This document shows positions 1-8,517 of a DNA stretch of 64,000 nucleotides, piece by piece (position 1 is the stretch's first letter; the number at the start of each line of letters is the position of its first letter). The translations under genes and the position numbers were made by a program. Source of the DNA: Methanoregula sp. SKADARSKE-2 (GTDB lineage Archaea; Halobacteriota; Methanomicrobia; Methanomicrobiales; Methanospirillaceae); contig CP121470.1 in NCBI GenBank assembly GCA_030919125.1, positions 1,178,001 through 1,242,000 on the forward strand, read 5' to 3'. The notes beneath the pieces are model-generated. The model had not been told where the DNA came from and made no database searches. It saw nothing but the letters and a program-made list of their open reading frames with translations.

Positions 1-2
1 AC

Positions 3-626
3 CGGGCCGGCGCTGACAGGACCGAGGAGATGCTTGACTGGGCATACGATCTCGGGATCAGCCACATTACCCTGTACACCTTCTCTACCGAGAACTTCTC
101 ACGAAAAAGAGACGAGGTCGATCATCTCTTTGCTCTCTTCAGGGAGAAATTTCTCCGGGTGGTTGAAGACGAACGGGTCAGACGATACAGGATCCGCGTG
201 CAGATGGTAGGCGATCGGGCCCTCCTTCCTGATGGTCTCAGGGCTGCGGTCGACTCTGCTGAAGAGGCGACAAAAAACAACGCTGGGTTCCATCTGAACA
301 TCGCCCTCGCGTACGGGGGGCGGAACGAGATCGTCCTTGCAGCCCGGGAGATTCTTGAAGCCGTCGCTCAGGGGCAGGTAAGACCGGGGGATATCGATAT
401 CCGGATGGTGGAGGAGCACCTCCACGGCGGCAAGGGCATCCCACCGGTCGATCTCATCATCAGGACCGGGAATGAATGGAGGACCTCCAATTTCCTGCCA
501 TGGCTTGCAAACGGCCACGAATCTGCGGTCTACTTCTGTGCCCCGTACTGGCCCCTCTTCCGGAAGATCGACCTCCTCCGCGCTATCCGTACGTACGAAC
601 AGCGGATGACCGCAAAAAACGGTTGA
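3..626 (+). CDS. uppS: Cis-prenyltransferase (undecaprenyl diphosphate synthase family), catalytic-type subunit, 5' truncated by window edge
   Basis: This family condenses isopentenyl diphosphate into Z-polyprenyl diphosphates, the precursors of the dolichyl-type glycan carrier lipids of archaeal membranes. The reading frame is open from the first bases of the window, so the N-terminus with the catalytic Asp (MDGN) motif lies upstream. Visible family features are the TLYTFSTENFSR segment and the C-terminal region with IRTGNE, SNFLPW and a RKIDLLRAIR helix. The protein ends in QRMTAKNG and lacks the C-terminal RxG motif that single-subunit or NgBR-like partners carry. A second, divergent family member lies convergently about 670 bases downstream and has the complementary features, suggesting a two-subunit enzyme. 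Confidence 0.9.
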   Translation, partial: RAGADRTEEMLDWAYDLGISHITLYTFSTENFSRKRDEVDHLFALFREKFLRVVEDERVRRYRIRVQMVGDRALLPDGLRAAVDSAEEATKNNAGFHLNIALAYGGRNEIVLAAREILEAVAQGQVRPGDIDIRMVEEHLHGGKGIPPVDLIIRTGNEWRTSNFLPWLANGHESAVYFCAPYWPLFRKIDLLRAIRTYEQRMTAKNG

Positions 627-697
627 TCGCCCTGATCTAAAAAAAACAGATCGCGTACTATATTTCCCTGCACGAGAAGAACATCAACTGATACCGC

Positions 698-1228
698 ATG
701 GTAAAAAAAGGGAACGAAGACGGGTGGCGGGAGGCAACGGTTCTCCTCCGGGCTGATATCCTCGATGAGATTGAACGGCAGGGCAGGGATCTTGCGGAAG
801 AATGCAATCTTGCCCTTGCCAAGACAGCAGATCCCCATCCGGTGATTATTGCACAAACTTCCGTGCCTCCGGTAACCAGGACGCTTCCCGGCAGACCATC
901 GGAACCTGCCACTTTCTCCACAACGCCGGTCCTGAACGCCGAAGATCCGCGGATCGCAAAGGCCTTGAAATCTGGGGAGATTTCCTGGCAGAGACCGCAG
1001 GAGGCTCCTCAATCCGCCAGGGCTTCACAGGTCTAGCCTGAGGCATCTTCCCTGGCCCCTGCAAAACCCGCGACGCCAAAACAGGCCGGAAAACAGCGGG
1101 AAGAAGCCACGCCTTCCCGAAGAAAGATGGAAGGCCCGATCAAGAAATTTGTCTCCTCCATGGTAATCCGCAATGCAGACCCCGCTGCCGTTATCATGAA
1201 AGATGCGATGTACGCCGCTTTCGAATGA
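698..1228 (+). pseudogene. Hypothetical protein with RHH/CcdA-like N-terminus, interrupted by an in-frame TAG at 1034-1036
   Basis: The frame opens at ATG 698. Residues about 10-45 (ATVLLRADILDEIERQGRDL onward, then ECNLALA) resemble a ribbon-helix-helix/CcdA-type antitoxin domain with a strand followed by two helices. A Pro/Ala-rich linker follows. A TAG stands at codon 113, but the same frame stays open for another 63 codons (Lys/Arg-rich, then KKFVSSMVIRNADPAAVIMK) to a TGA at 1226-1228, and this downstream part looks coding. Either the gene was nonsense-mutated, the base is wrong, or the short 112-residue form is the product. The RHH assignment is pattern-based and tentative. No toxin-like partner is adjacent. 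Confidence 0.5.
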
Positions 1229-1295
1229 TGGTGCCGGGATAAGAAATTCATCCCGGTCCCTGGAAAAATAACGAACGGTTGGAGGCCGAAACGGC

Positions 1296-1925
1296 TCACT
1301 TTCCAAACCGCCGGATTCGCGACTGGTAATCCCTGAGGATCCGGAGGAAATCGATCTTCCGCAGGTACTTCCAGTTCACATCCGAGAAGAAAAGTTCGGA
1401 ATAGACCGACTGCCAGATGAGGAAGTCAGTGAGGTGATCCCCGCCGCTCTTGATCACCACGTCAGGCGCATACTTGAACGTCAGGTACGACTCAAGCAGT
1501 CTCTCATCGATTTCAGAAGGACGGACCCCGGTCTCCGCCATCCTCCGGATGCAGGAGGTGATCTCCGCCCTCCCGCTCTTCCCGACCGCAACAACCACAT
1601 CCATGCCCTGACCGGAGATCTCTTCTTTGTCCCCGATATGAAGGATCAGGTGGGAGATGGAGCCGATCTTATCGATCTTCTTCCGATACCGGGTTATATC
1701 GTCAGGCCGGGTTGTCCCGATATGGAAGGTGACGCCCCGGATCCCATGAGAATTTACCGGCCGGGGCTTTCTGACCCGCTCCGAGATCTCTAAACACCAC
1801 CTGACGATAAGGAAGAGATTTTCCGGTGCCTCAGCCATATCCTGCCCGCTGATCATGAAACACACATGCCAGGGCAGTTCGGTGATCTGTCGCATGAGCA
1901 GGCGCTCGTAGAGCCAGTAAATCAT
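1296..1925 (-). CDS. Divergent cis-prenyltransferase homologue, NgBR-like non-catalytic subunit
   Basis: The 209-residue product starts MIYWLYERLL, the usual archaeal UppS opening, and keeps the C-terminal fold (PDVVIKSGGDHLTDFLIWQS, SELFFSDV, KYLRKIDFLRILRDYQSR). Where catalytic members have HVxxIMDGNRR, this protein reads HVCFMISGQD, so the metal-binding Asp and the Asn are replaced. It ends RRFGK, an RxG tail like that of the eukaryotic NgBR/Nus1 subunit. Such an Asp-less, RxG-bearing protein is known to pair with a catalytic subunit in Methanosarcina-type heteromeric cis-prenyltransferases. The neighbouring uppS lacks the RxG tail, so the two genes are complementary. An upstream start giving 18 more residues is open but lacks family support. 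Confidence 0.8.
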   Translation of the reverse strand: MIYWLYERLLMRQITELPWHVCFMISGQDMAEAPENLFLIVRWCLEISERVRKPRPVNSHGIRGVTFHIGTTRPDDITRYRKKIDKIGSISHLILHIGDKEEISGQGMDVVVAVGKSGRAEITSCIRRMAETGVRPSEIDERLLESYLTFKYAPDVVIKSGGDHLTDFLIWQSVYSELFFSDVNWKYLRKIDFLRILRDYQSRIRRFGK

Positions 1926-2037
1926 CGCTTTTATATAATTGCCCCTGCAACTTAAAATTCCTTGAGGCCCGGATACCAAGGCCGGTCAATCGGTAACCCA
2001 ATTAAGAGGTAAGGTACAAAGATAAGAGAAGAATACC

Positions 2038-2694
2038 ATGCAATCATCCCTGCGGGAAGACTACCTGGAAGCGATCCAGGTCTTTTCTGAAAAAAACCGG
2101 CATGCGCCAACCATAGCAGATCTGGGGACGATACTTGGAAAGGGCTCCCCGGAGGTAGAGGCCGATATCAACGAACTCGTCGCCCGGGGGGAGGTTGCGA
2201 TCGCGGCAGATAATGAGGTTACCCTGACTGCACGGGGAAGAACAATCAGTGCCTCGGTATTAAAAAAACACGAGACCCTCCAGTGTTTCCTCTTGGAGAT
2301 GCTCGGCATGGATGCCCTGGCGGCATCCAGCGAAGCGTGTACCCTTGAGCATACAGTTTCCGATGAGACGATCGACCTCCTGGGAGAGTACCTGAAAAAG
2401 CCACGACGGGTGGGACGGGATATTCCCCGGCGGGGATGTGAAGGCCCCGGATGCCCCTCCTCCTGCTCCCCGTACTCGCTCCTCGATTTCAATGAAGGCG
2501 ATGAAGTGGTCGTCCGCTGTATTCTCGGGCAGTCCTGTGCCAAACGGCTCCTCGATCTCGGGGTGGTCCCGGGAGAACAGGTGAAGATTCGGAGAAAACT
2601 GGGGAACCAGTCACTTGTCCTTCTGGTCAAAGGGTGCGATGTAGCCCTGAGCCCCGAGATTGCGGCAGCAGTTTCCGTGGAACGGTCTTTATGA
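2038..2694 (+). CDS. DtxR/MntR-type metal-dependent regulator fused to a FeoA domain
   Basis: The 218-residue protein begins with a winged-helix region (residues 1-65) typical of DtxR/MntR regulators, followed by a dimerisation helix region ending near residue 125. A Cys-containing linker (CEGPGCPSSC) joins it to a C-terminal SH3-like FeoA domain (FNEGDEVVVR, RLLDLGVVPGEQVKI, CDVALSPEIA). Its TGA overlaps the feoB start as ATGA, so the two are translationally coupled. This layout suggests iron- or manganese-responsive control of the downstream ferrous iron transporter, with the FeoA part acting as transporter accessory or regulatory domain. The fusion is recurrent in methanogens. Confidence 0.85.
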   Translation: MQSSLREDYLEAIQVFSEKNRHAPTIADLGTILGKGSPEVEADINELVARGEVAIAADNEVTLTARGRTISASVLKKHETLQCFLLEMLGMDALAASSEACTLEHTVSDETIDLLGEYLKKPRRVGRDIPRRGCEGPGCPSSCSPYSLLDFNEGDEVVVRCILGQSCAKRLLDLGVVPGEQVKIRRKLGNQSLVLLVKGCDVALSPEIAAAVSVERSL

Positions 2695-4541
2695 AGATAG
2701 CACTTCTCGGGAATCCCGGGGTCGGAAAATCCCTCATTTTTAATCAGCTCACCGGCCTCGGCGTGGAAGTCAACCGGTACCCTGGGTCATCGGTCGCGCT
2801 TGAGACCGGCAACGTCTGTTTCAGGAAAGACCGGATCGAGGTAGTCGATCTCCCGGGCATCTACTCGCTCGACGGGAATTCAGAGGAAGAGACGCTGGTC
2901 CGCAGTTTCCTCGAAGAAGGCGGTGCAGATGCAATAATCGGAGTGCTCGACGCATCGAAATTGGAAAGGAACCTCTATCTCTTTACCCAGGTTGCGGAGT
3001 TTTCTCCGCGGATGATTGTTGTCGTCAACATGGCCGATCTTGCCGAACGGGAAGGTCTTGTACTGGATACCTCAGCCCTTACCCGTCGTCTCGGAGTGCC
3101 CGTCCTTCTTACTGCAGCCTCGGAGGGAAGAAATATCGATCGTATCCTTCCCCTTGCCCTGAGCTCGGCTATGGTACCGGATCTCAGCGTACCCTACGAT
3201 CATCACATCGAGGCCGCTCTCCGGAGCCTTGAGAAGACGCTCGGGACGACCCGACCCAAGAACTTGCTGGCACTCCAGGGTACGGGAGATGACCCCCTTC
3301 TCCTCGGAGCTGCAGAAGGCATCGCGAGGGAGATCGAGCAGCGCCACATGATGTCGGTCCGCCAGATCATCGCTACCAACCGGCACAATTTTTCCCGGGA
3401 GATCGCAGAAACCGTTATCAGCAACCGGGATGGGAAGAAGTCATTCGATCTCGACAGTGTCTTGACCCGGGTCTTCCCGGGGGTGCCGATACTGTGTGCG
3501 ATCCTCTTTCTCCTGCTCCTCTCGGTATTTGTCATCGGGTCATCTATGGAGGAGATGATCGTCCAGGCATTCGCGAGCGGGATCATCGACCCGTTCAATG
3601 TGGCAGGGTTCTCGCCGTTTATCCAGAAAATCGGATTCTCTGTGCTGGTTGCCATCGAGGCGGGTCTTGGGATAGCGTTCCCGTTTGTCTTCACCTTCTA
3701 TATCGGCCTCTCCCTTCTCGAAGACACCGGATACATGACCCGGGCGGCATTCCTTGCGGACCGGGCAATGCACCGTCTCGGGCTGCACGGGGAGGCAATT
3801 ATCCCGATGGTCATCGGTTTTGGCTGCACGGTACCCGCAGTGATGAGCCTGCGGATCCTCAAGACCCGGCGGGAACAGACCATCGCCGCCTTCCTGATTA
3901 CCATGGTCCCCTGTTCGGCCCGGACCGTTGTCATCGCAGGTATCGTGGCAGCGTTTGTCGGGCTTGCCTGGGCCTTCTCGATCTACCTCCTCATCCTCGT
4001 CCTGATCGTGCTCACGGCGGTAATACTCAGCCGGATTACGCCGGGCGAGCAATTCGGCATGATCGTGGAGATGGCTCCGCTCCGGCGGCCTCAGGGGAGG
4101 CTGGTTCTCAAGAAATCCTGGCTCAGGATCAAGGAGTTCCTCTTCATCGCCATGCCGCTCCTCATAATCACCAGCATCGGCCTTGGTCTCTTCCAGTACT
4201 TCGGCCTGATTGATGCCTTCCAGGAGCTGGTTGCTCCGGTAACCGTCACGCTGCTGGGCCTCCCGGGTTATGCCTCGACCGCAATCTTATTCGGTATCTT
4301 CAGGAAGGAACTTGCATTCGAGACGCTTGCAGTCCTTGCCGGCACAGCAAACCTCGGATCGGTAATGAGTTCGGTCCAGCTCTATACATTTGCGATTGTC
4401 AGTGTCCTCTTTGTCCCGTGCATATCCACCATTGCCGTCCTGTACAAACAGCTCGGGGCAAGAATCGCCATCCTTACATCAGTTTACTCTGTAATTCTGG
4501 GCCTTTTAATAGGAGCAATTATAAACCTTCTCATTAAATGA
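2691..4541 (+). CDS. feoB: Ferrous iron transporter FeoB
   Basis: FeoB is a membrane protein with an N-terminal GTPase domain that drives Fe(II) uptake. The 616-residue product starts MKIALLGNPGVGKS, placing the G1 loop at residues 7-14; G3 (DLPG) is at 53-56 and a G4 NMAD motif near residue 118. The C-terminal half has the hydrophobic Gate segments with the conserved GFGCTVPAVM and MVPCSARTVV cysteine motifs. An in-frame ATG 57 bases further upstream lies inside the regulator gene and is not supported. The start overlaps the DtxR-FeoA stop (ATGA), indicating one operon. Slightly shorter than Escherichia coli FeoB. Confidence 0.95.
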   Translation: MKIALLGNPGVGKSLIFNQLTGLGVEVNRYPGSSVALETGNVCFRKDRIEVVDLPGIYSLDGNSEEETLVRSFLEEGGADAIIGVLDASKLERNLYLFTQVAEFSPRMIVVVNMADLAEREGLVLDTSALTRRLGVPVLLTAASEGRNIDRILPLALSSAMVPDLSVPYDHHIEAALRSLEKTLGTTRPKNLLALQGTGDDPLLLGAAEGIAREIEQRHMMSVRQIIATNRHNFSREIAETVISNRDGKKSFDLDSVLTRVFPGVPILCAILFLLLLSVFVIGSSMEEMIVQAFASGIIDPFNVAGFSPFIQKIGFSVLVAIEAGLGIAFPFVFTFYIGLSLLEDTGYMTRAAFLADRAMHRLGLHGEAIIPMVIGFGCTVPAVMSLRILKTRREQTIAAFLITMVPCSARTVVIAGIVAAFVGLAWAFSIYLLILVLIVLTAVILSRITPGEQFGMIVEMAPLRRPQGRLVLKKSWLRIKEFLFIAMPLLIITSIGLGLFQYFGLIDAFQELVAPVTVTLLGLPGYASTAILFGIFRKELAFETLAVLAGTANLGSVMSSVQLYTFAIVSVLFVPCISTIAVLYKQLGARIAILTSVYSVILGLLIGAIINLLIK

Positions 4542-4552
4542 TCTCACGATAG

Positions 4553-5297
4553 ATGTATTGGTATAAGACGGGAATTGCTCATATTGAAGCCGCAAGCGGT
4601 GGTCTTGAGGATGGGACAAATATCCTCGTTCCTGCCCCTGCCATGGGCGATCCCGATCAAGGGGTCTGTCCCCTGAGAAAACCGTCAACCGGGAAATATG
4701 CACCTCTTCACTCGGCAGACGAAGGTGCGGCAGATCTCCTCGAATCTTTCAGGATCGCCGGGACCGACGACTGGTTTAGGGGGGTTATCGACGCGCCAAC
4801 CAGGAGTTCCACCCCGGGGATAGCCGATATCTCCGTATCGAGCCCGACCGTTCTCCCCAGGATCGGCAGAAAATTCTCCAACAGGGTTCAGACCAGCTTC
4901 GAAGGGGTTTTTTCCGAGGGGGAGATGTCCCTTTCCCCCCCATCGGTCAGGTTCTGCGTGAACTCCATCTCCACGCTTCTTGGGTACCACAGGCTCGAAG
5001 TCCTGTACCAGTTCCTTTCATCCTCACCGCAAAGCTCAAGAAAATTGACGGGATCGGATACTCTCTTATCAACCGGGAATCATCTGATGAGAAGACGCCT
5101 TCCCTCCTCAGGCAGGTGCTGGCCGGGATGAGCGAGGTGAAAACCGGGGAGAATGCAAACTCCTTCCGCAGCTCCGGCATACGGGGTGGAGCAATGAGTG
5201 GCAGAAGTACAAGGTCTCCCGGGGTCAGGTTACTATCCTTCCTTCTAGCGGAGGGATCACCCGATCGCTGCTCATCGCCGATGCATCGGAACAATGA
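4553..5297 (+). pseudogene. Degraded RecA-superfamily (KaiC/RAD55-like) ATPase
   Basis: Three successive reading frames give one continuous protein-like sequence. Frame one runs from ATG 4553 (GGLEDGTNIL, a P-loop-like opening; later SPPSVRFCVNSISTLLGYHR) to about 5020. A second frame continues with LTAKLKKIDGIGYSLINRE and KTGENANSF to about 5190. A third gives [19 protein letters not shown] and stops at TGA 5295. This order matches the core and C-terminal part of archaeal RecA-like single-domain ATPases, in which SISTLL follows Walker B. The P-loop is degenerate (no GKT/S), and at least two frameshifts are needed to read it. It sits between feoB and dphB without a clear ribosome binding site. 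Family assignment is by pattern only. Confidence 0.6.
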
Positions 5298-5401
5298 GCA
5301 GGCGGGACGGGTTTTCTGCACCAAGGGAAGGGAGAGATCATGAGATCAACGAGTGTGGATCTGTATGCGAATTTATACGCGAGAAAGGGAGTTTTCCAGC
5401 G

Positions 5402-6151
5402 ATGCTGACCTTTGTCGGGCTCGGGCTCTTTGATAAGACGGATGTCTCTGTAAAAGGTCTCGACCGGATCCGGAACGCGGATTACGTCTATCTCGAATGC
5501 TATACCTCGCGGCTTATGGGAACCCCGGTCCCCGAACTCGAGGAGTATTACGGGAAGAAACTTGGACTTCTGTACCGTGAGGATGTGGAACAGCACCCCG
5601 ACGAAGTCCTGGACCGGGCGATCAATCATGACGTAGTCTTCCTGTGCGCTGGCGATCCGATGGTCTCCACAACGCATGCTGACCTGCGGATGCGGGCTGC
5701 GGAACGGGGGATCGGGGCCGCAATTGTTCATGCCGCTTCTATCGTGAGCGCCGTCTGCGGGCTCTCGGGGCTCCAGAACTACCGGTTCGGTAAGTCCTGT
5801 TCGGTCCCGTTCCCGCAGAAGAACTGGTCCCCCACGACACCGGTCGATGTCATCGCCCAGAACCTGACACTCCGCCTCCATACCCTCGTCTATCTCGATA
5901 TCCAGAACGAGCGGTATATGACGGTTTCGGAAGCCGTTGCCCTTATCGAAGAGATGGCTGCAGAGAAAAACGTGGATATTCCCCTGTATCTCGGCATCGC
6001 CCGGGCGGGATCTGATAACCCGGTCGTCCGGGCGGGAAGAGCTGAAGAGCTGAAAGCACAGGATTTCGGGCCCCCCCTGCATATCCTGGTCATTCCCGCG
6101 GATCTCCACGAGATGGAACGCGAGTACCTGGAGGTGTTTGCCGGGTTATGA
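5402..6151 (+). CDS. dphB: Diphthine synthase
   Basis: DphB methylates the modified histidine of elongation factor aEF2 with S-adenosylmethionine during diphthamide formation. The 249-residue product starts [20 protein letters not shown], the characteristic tetrapyrrole-methylase fold opening; [14 protein letters not shown] is the SAM-binding loop, and the [17 protein letters not shown] segment is typical of DphB. A longer open frame extends upstream to 5294, but that part overlaps the decayed gene and has no family match. The stop overlaps the next gene as ATGA. Confidence 0.93.
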   Translation: MLTFVGLGLFDKTDVSVKGLDRIRNADYVYLECYTSRLMGTPVPELEEYYGKKLGLLYREDVEQHPDEVLDRAINHDVVFLCAGDPMVSTTHADLRMRAAERGIGAAIVHAASIVSAVCGLSGLQNYRFGKSCSVPFPQKNWSPTTPVDVIAQNLTLRLHTLVYLDIQNERYMTVSEAVALIEEMAAEKNVDIPLYLGIARAGSDNPVVRAGRAEELKAQDFGPPLHILVIPADLHEMEREYLEVFAGL

Positions 6152-6723
6152 GGATCATTGAATGCCAGCAACTCCTTGCATCGGGCCTCGCTGCGACCCG
6201 GTCTGCACCGGAGGAGGGATCAATTCTCGGCGAACTTGCACGGAAGGTTTACGGGATGGCTGCTGCCTATGAGAGCGATGGCCTCACCTTCTGCGCATCG
6301 GGTGATCCAATCAACGGTCACGCCGCATTTTTTTATGGCTTTGGCTGGCTTCACTTCGGGTATACTTTCGGGGTTCTCACATCCTGCGGGGAGGCTGGCT
6401 GCCCCTTCTCGGGGGCCGCTGAAATTCTTTCGGCGGAATACCGGGAGCGGCTCCGGGAGAAAACAACCCGCTACTGCCGTCTTCTCGACTTGGCGCGATC
6501 TTCCGTCACCAGGGGGGCGGATCCTGCAACAACGGCATCTGCATTCTCGGACCGTATCCTGTGCATCGTGGGATCGTATGCCCACCAGGGAAAAACTTTC
6601 CTTGATGCCGGAAAAGACGAAGATGCCCTTGCCTGTTTCAGTTACGGGCACGGCTGGCTTGACGCAGCGGTCACCTCAGGCCTCTTTTGTATTGTTTCAG
6701 AGCGCGACATTTTTACGGTCTGA
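6148..6723 (+). CDS. DUF357 protein with two tandem DUF357 repeats
   Basis: The 191-residue product contains two similar helical segments. Residues about 36-76 read [11 protein letters not shown], then [19 protein letters not shown]. Residues about 140-180 read [15 protein letters not shown], then [18 protein letters not shown]. Each resembles the archaeal DUF357 domain, which usually occurs once in a protein of about 80-90 residues. The gene overlaps dphB by ATGA and so should be co-translated with it. Function is unknown; the repeats look tetratricopeptide-like, with a conserved Phe/Tyr-Gly-x-Gly/Ala-Trp-Leu core. No signal peptide or membrane segment is visible. Confidence 0.75.
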   Translation: MRIIECQQLLASGLAATRSAPEEGSILGELARKVYGMAAAYESDGLTFCASGDPINGHAAFFYGFGWLHFGYTFGVLTSCGEAGCPFSGAAEILSAEYRERLREKTTRYCRLLDLARSSVTRGADPATTASAFSDRILCIVGSYAHQGKTFLDAGKDEDALACFSYGHGWLDAAVTSGLFCIVSERDIFTV

Positions 6724-6767
6724 TCTTTTTTTGGGGGAGGACCTGGCCCTCAAAATGAGTAATAAAG

Positions 6768-6779
6768 GTTTATAGTATG
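6768..6779 (+). promoter_or_regulatory. Candidate TATA box for the AglD-like gene
   Basis: An AT-rich box (TTTATAGTAT) lies about 60 bases before the ATG at 6840, which would give a leader of roughly 35 bases. Identification rests on position and composition only. Confidence 0.35.
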
Positions 6780-6839
6780 CCCAATAACGTTTAGGAAGAG
6801 CGAAGATCTCGCATAAGTGTACGGCCTTGAGGAAAGATA

Positions 6840-7859
6840 ATGGAACGATCTCAGTGGAAATGGCTCTATATATCGATCGGGTTCTCCCTCGCGGTCCTCA
6901 TCGTTATCCTCTACTTGACCATCAATGAAAAGACCATCCAGTGCATAAAAGAGATCAATATCGTTTTCCTCTTCCTCGCATTCTTAACCCATCTCCTGAC
7001 TATGTGTTTCTGGGCCATGCGGATCAAGAAGATGAGCTTCTCCCTCGGGTACAAAATACCGTTCCTTTACAGCCTCAACCTCGTCTTTGCAAACCTCCTT
7101 GCATCTGCCATAACACCGGCCCAGGCAGGGGGCGAGCCGGTCCGGGTCCATGAACTGTACCGGGCAGATGTTCCTATCGGGGATGCGACGGCGGTCGTCA
7201 TCATGGAGCGGGTTCTCGACGGCATTGCGCTCGCAGGGTTTGCGGCCTTTGCCATGATCGTACTTACCGACCAATGGAAGATGCTCGGGACCGCCTCGGA
7301 ATTTATAGTCTTTGTAATCTGGTTCTTTATCGCCGACAGTCTTCTCCTCTTCTACTTCTCGGTACGGCGGCCGGATATTATCAAGCGGGTTGTCAACAAG
7401 ATCACCCGCTTCTGCCTGAAGAAATGGGACCGGAGCAGGATCGACGAGTTCATCGAGCGGGCTGACAAGGAGATCGATAATTTCCACGATGCGGTCGGGC
7501 GGTTCATCCGGACCGGCAAGACCGGACTGCTGTGGGGCTTCCTCTTCACCCTACTCTACTGGGTTTCGGAGATCATGACTGCTTCGCTCATCCTTGTCGG
7601 GCTCGGGCAGCCCCCCCTCATCCTCGAATCATTCGTCATCCAGCTCATCCTTGCGATCCTGATGACGATGCCCCTGACCCCGGGGAGCTCGGGGATCGCC
7701 GAAGTGGGTGCGACTACGATGTACGCCCTCTTTATCCCCGCATCAGTTGTGGGCATATTCGTGGTTATCTGGAGGATCGTCCTCTATTACTTCAATATAG
7801 CCCTCGGCATCCTCTCAAGCATCATCATTGTCCGCAGGGAAGCGGAGATGCGTAAGTAG
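6840..7859 (+). CDS. Multi-pass membrane protein of the AglD C-terminal/LPG-synthase transmembrane (UPF0104) family
   Basis: The 339-residue protein has about eight hydrophobic segments, starting with a transmembrane helix at residues 10-28. It carries the family hallmarks: the ITPAQAGGEPVRVHELYRAD segment after the third helix, ERVLDGIALAGF, and a C-terminal MPLTPGSSGIAEVG loop. Members are flippase-like membrane proteins found alone or fused to glycosyltransferases such as AglD. No glycosyltransferase domain is present here, so a role in lipid-linked sugar or phospholipid handling is inference. It is preceded by its own promoter-like sequence and followed by about 355 bases without a clear gene. 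Confidence 0.85.
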   Translation: MERSQWKWLYISIGFSLAVLIVILYLTINEKTIQCIKEINIVFLFLAFLTHLLTMCFWAMRIKKMSFSLGYKIPFLYSLNLVFANLLASAITPAQAGGEPVRVHELYRADVPIGDATAVVIMERVLDGIALAGFAAFAMIVLTDQWKMLGTASEFIVFVIWFFIADSLLLFYFSVRRPDIIKRVVNKITRFCLKKWDRSRIDEFIERADKEIDNFHDAVGRFIRTGKTGLLWGFLFTLLYWVSEIMTASLILVGLGQPPLILESFVIQLILAILMTMPLTPGSSGIAEVGATTMYALFIPASVVGIFVVIWRIVLYYFNIALGILSSIIIVRREAEMRK

Positions 7860-8214
7860 TCTCCCCTCTTCCTCGGGCCCCGAAAAGCCGTCTCACTCAA
7901 CAGATGTAAAGAACCGGGAGGTACTCCCCCGCCCCTCCACGCACGATCTTTTCCTGGACCCTGATGCGAAGTTTGCGATAACATTCGGGTCGCTCCCTAT
8001 CGGGAGGATGATAGACAGCGTGTACCAGGCCGATCTTGTCCTACAGGATGAGACCCGGGAGGATTGCCCCTGCCTCCCTGCAGGCGTGCCGCTCTTTGTC
8101 GATAAAAGCGCACCCAAACCTTCAGCAGCCGGACGAGAGTCTCCCTCCGGGGGTGGGCCGGGCAACATTCCTCCGGAAATAGCATACCGTCGGGAAAAAG
8201 GAAAAGAAAAACCG
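7860..8214. other. Gene-poor stretch between the AglD-like gene and hisE
   Basis: No convincing gene is visible. One plus-strand frame is open across the stretch and reads a plausible fragment (FAITFGSLPIGRMIDSVYQA), but it has no start signal and runs on antisense into hisE. It may be a remnant of an unrecognised gene. Confidence 0.4.
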
Positions 8215-8517
8215 TTATTTCCGGCGGCGTTCGAGTTCGTGCATGACATCGGCGAGATCGATACCTGCCCCCCGGAGCGCAACCAGAAGGTGGAAGAGCA
8301 GGTCAGCTGTCTCTTCAACGGTACGCTCCTGCACCCCGTTTTTCACGGCAAGGATAAATTCCGTTGACTCTTCCCCGACCTTTTCAAGGACCTTATCGAT
8401 ACCTTTCTCGTCGTCCAGGAGCCGGCTCGTGTAGGACCTGGGATCCGGCGATTCGGCACGCTCTCCGATAATATCCCAGATCTCGGCAATCACCCGGGGG
8501 TCGATTGGCCCAGTCAT
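8215..8517 (-). CDS. hisE: Phosphoribosyl-ATP pyrophosphatase (histidine biosynthesis step 2)
   Basis: HisE hydrolyses phosphoribosyl-ATP to phosphoribosyl-AMP. The 100-residue product contains the MazG-like helical core, with KVGEESTEFILAVKNG and the EETADLLFHLLVALR metal-binding Glu/Asp pattern. The start MTGPIDPR overlaps the stop of the upstream NusA-like gene (ATGA), so translation is coupled. A 28-residue upstream extension lies inside the other gene and is rejected. HisI, the next enzyme, is a separate gene at 46124-46492 rather than a fusion. Confidence 0.92.
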   Translation of the reverse strand: MTGPIDPRVIAEIWDIIGERAESPDPRSYTSRLLDDEKGIDKVLEKVGEESTEFILAVKNGVQERTVEETADLLFHLLVALRGAGIDLADVMHELERRRK

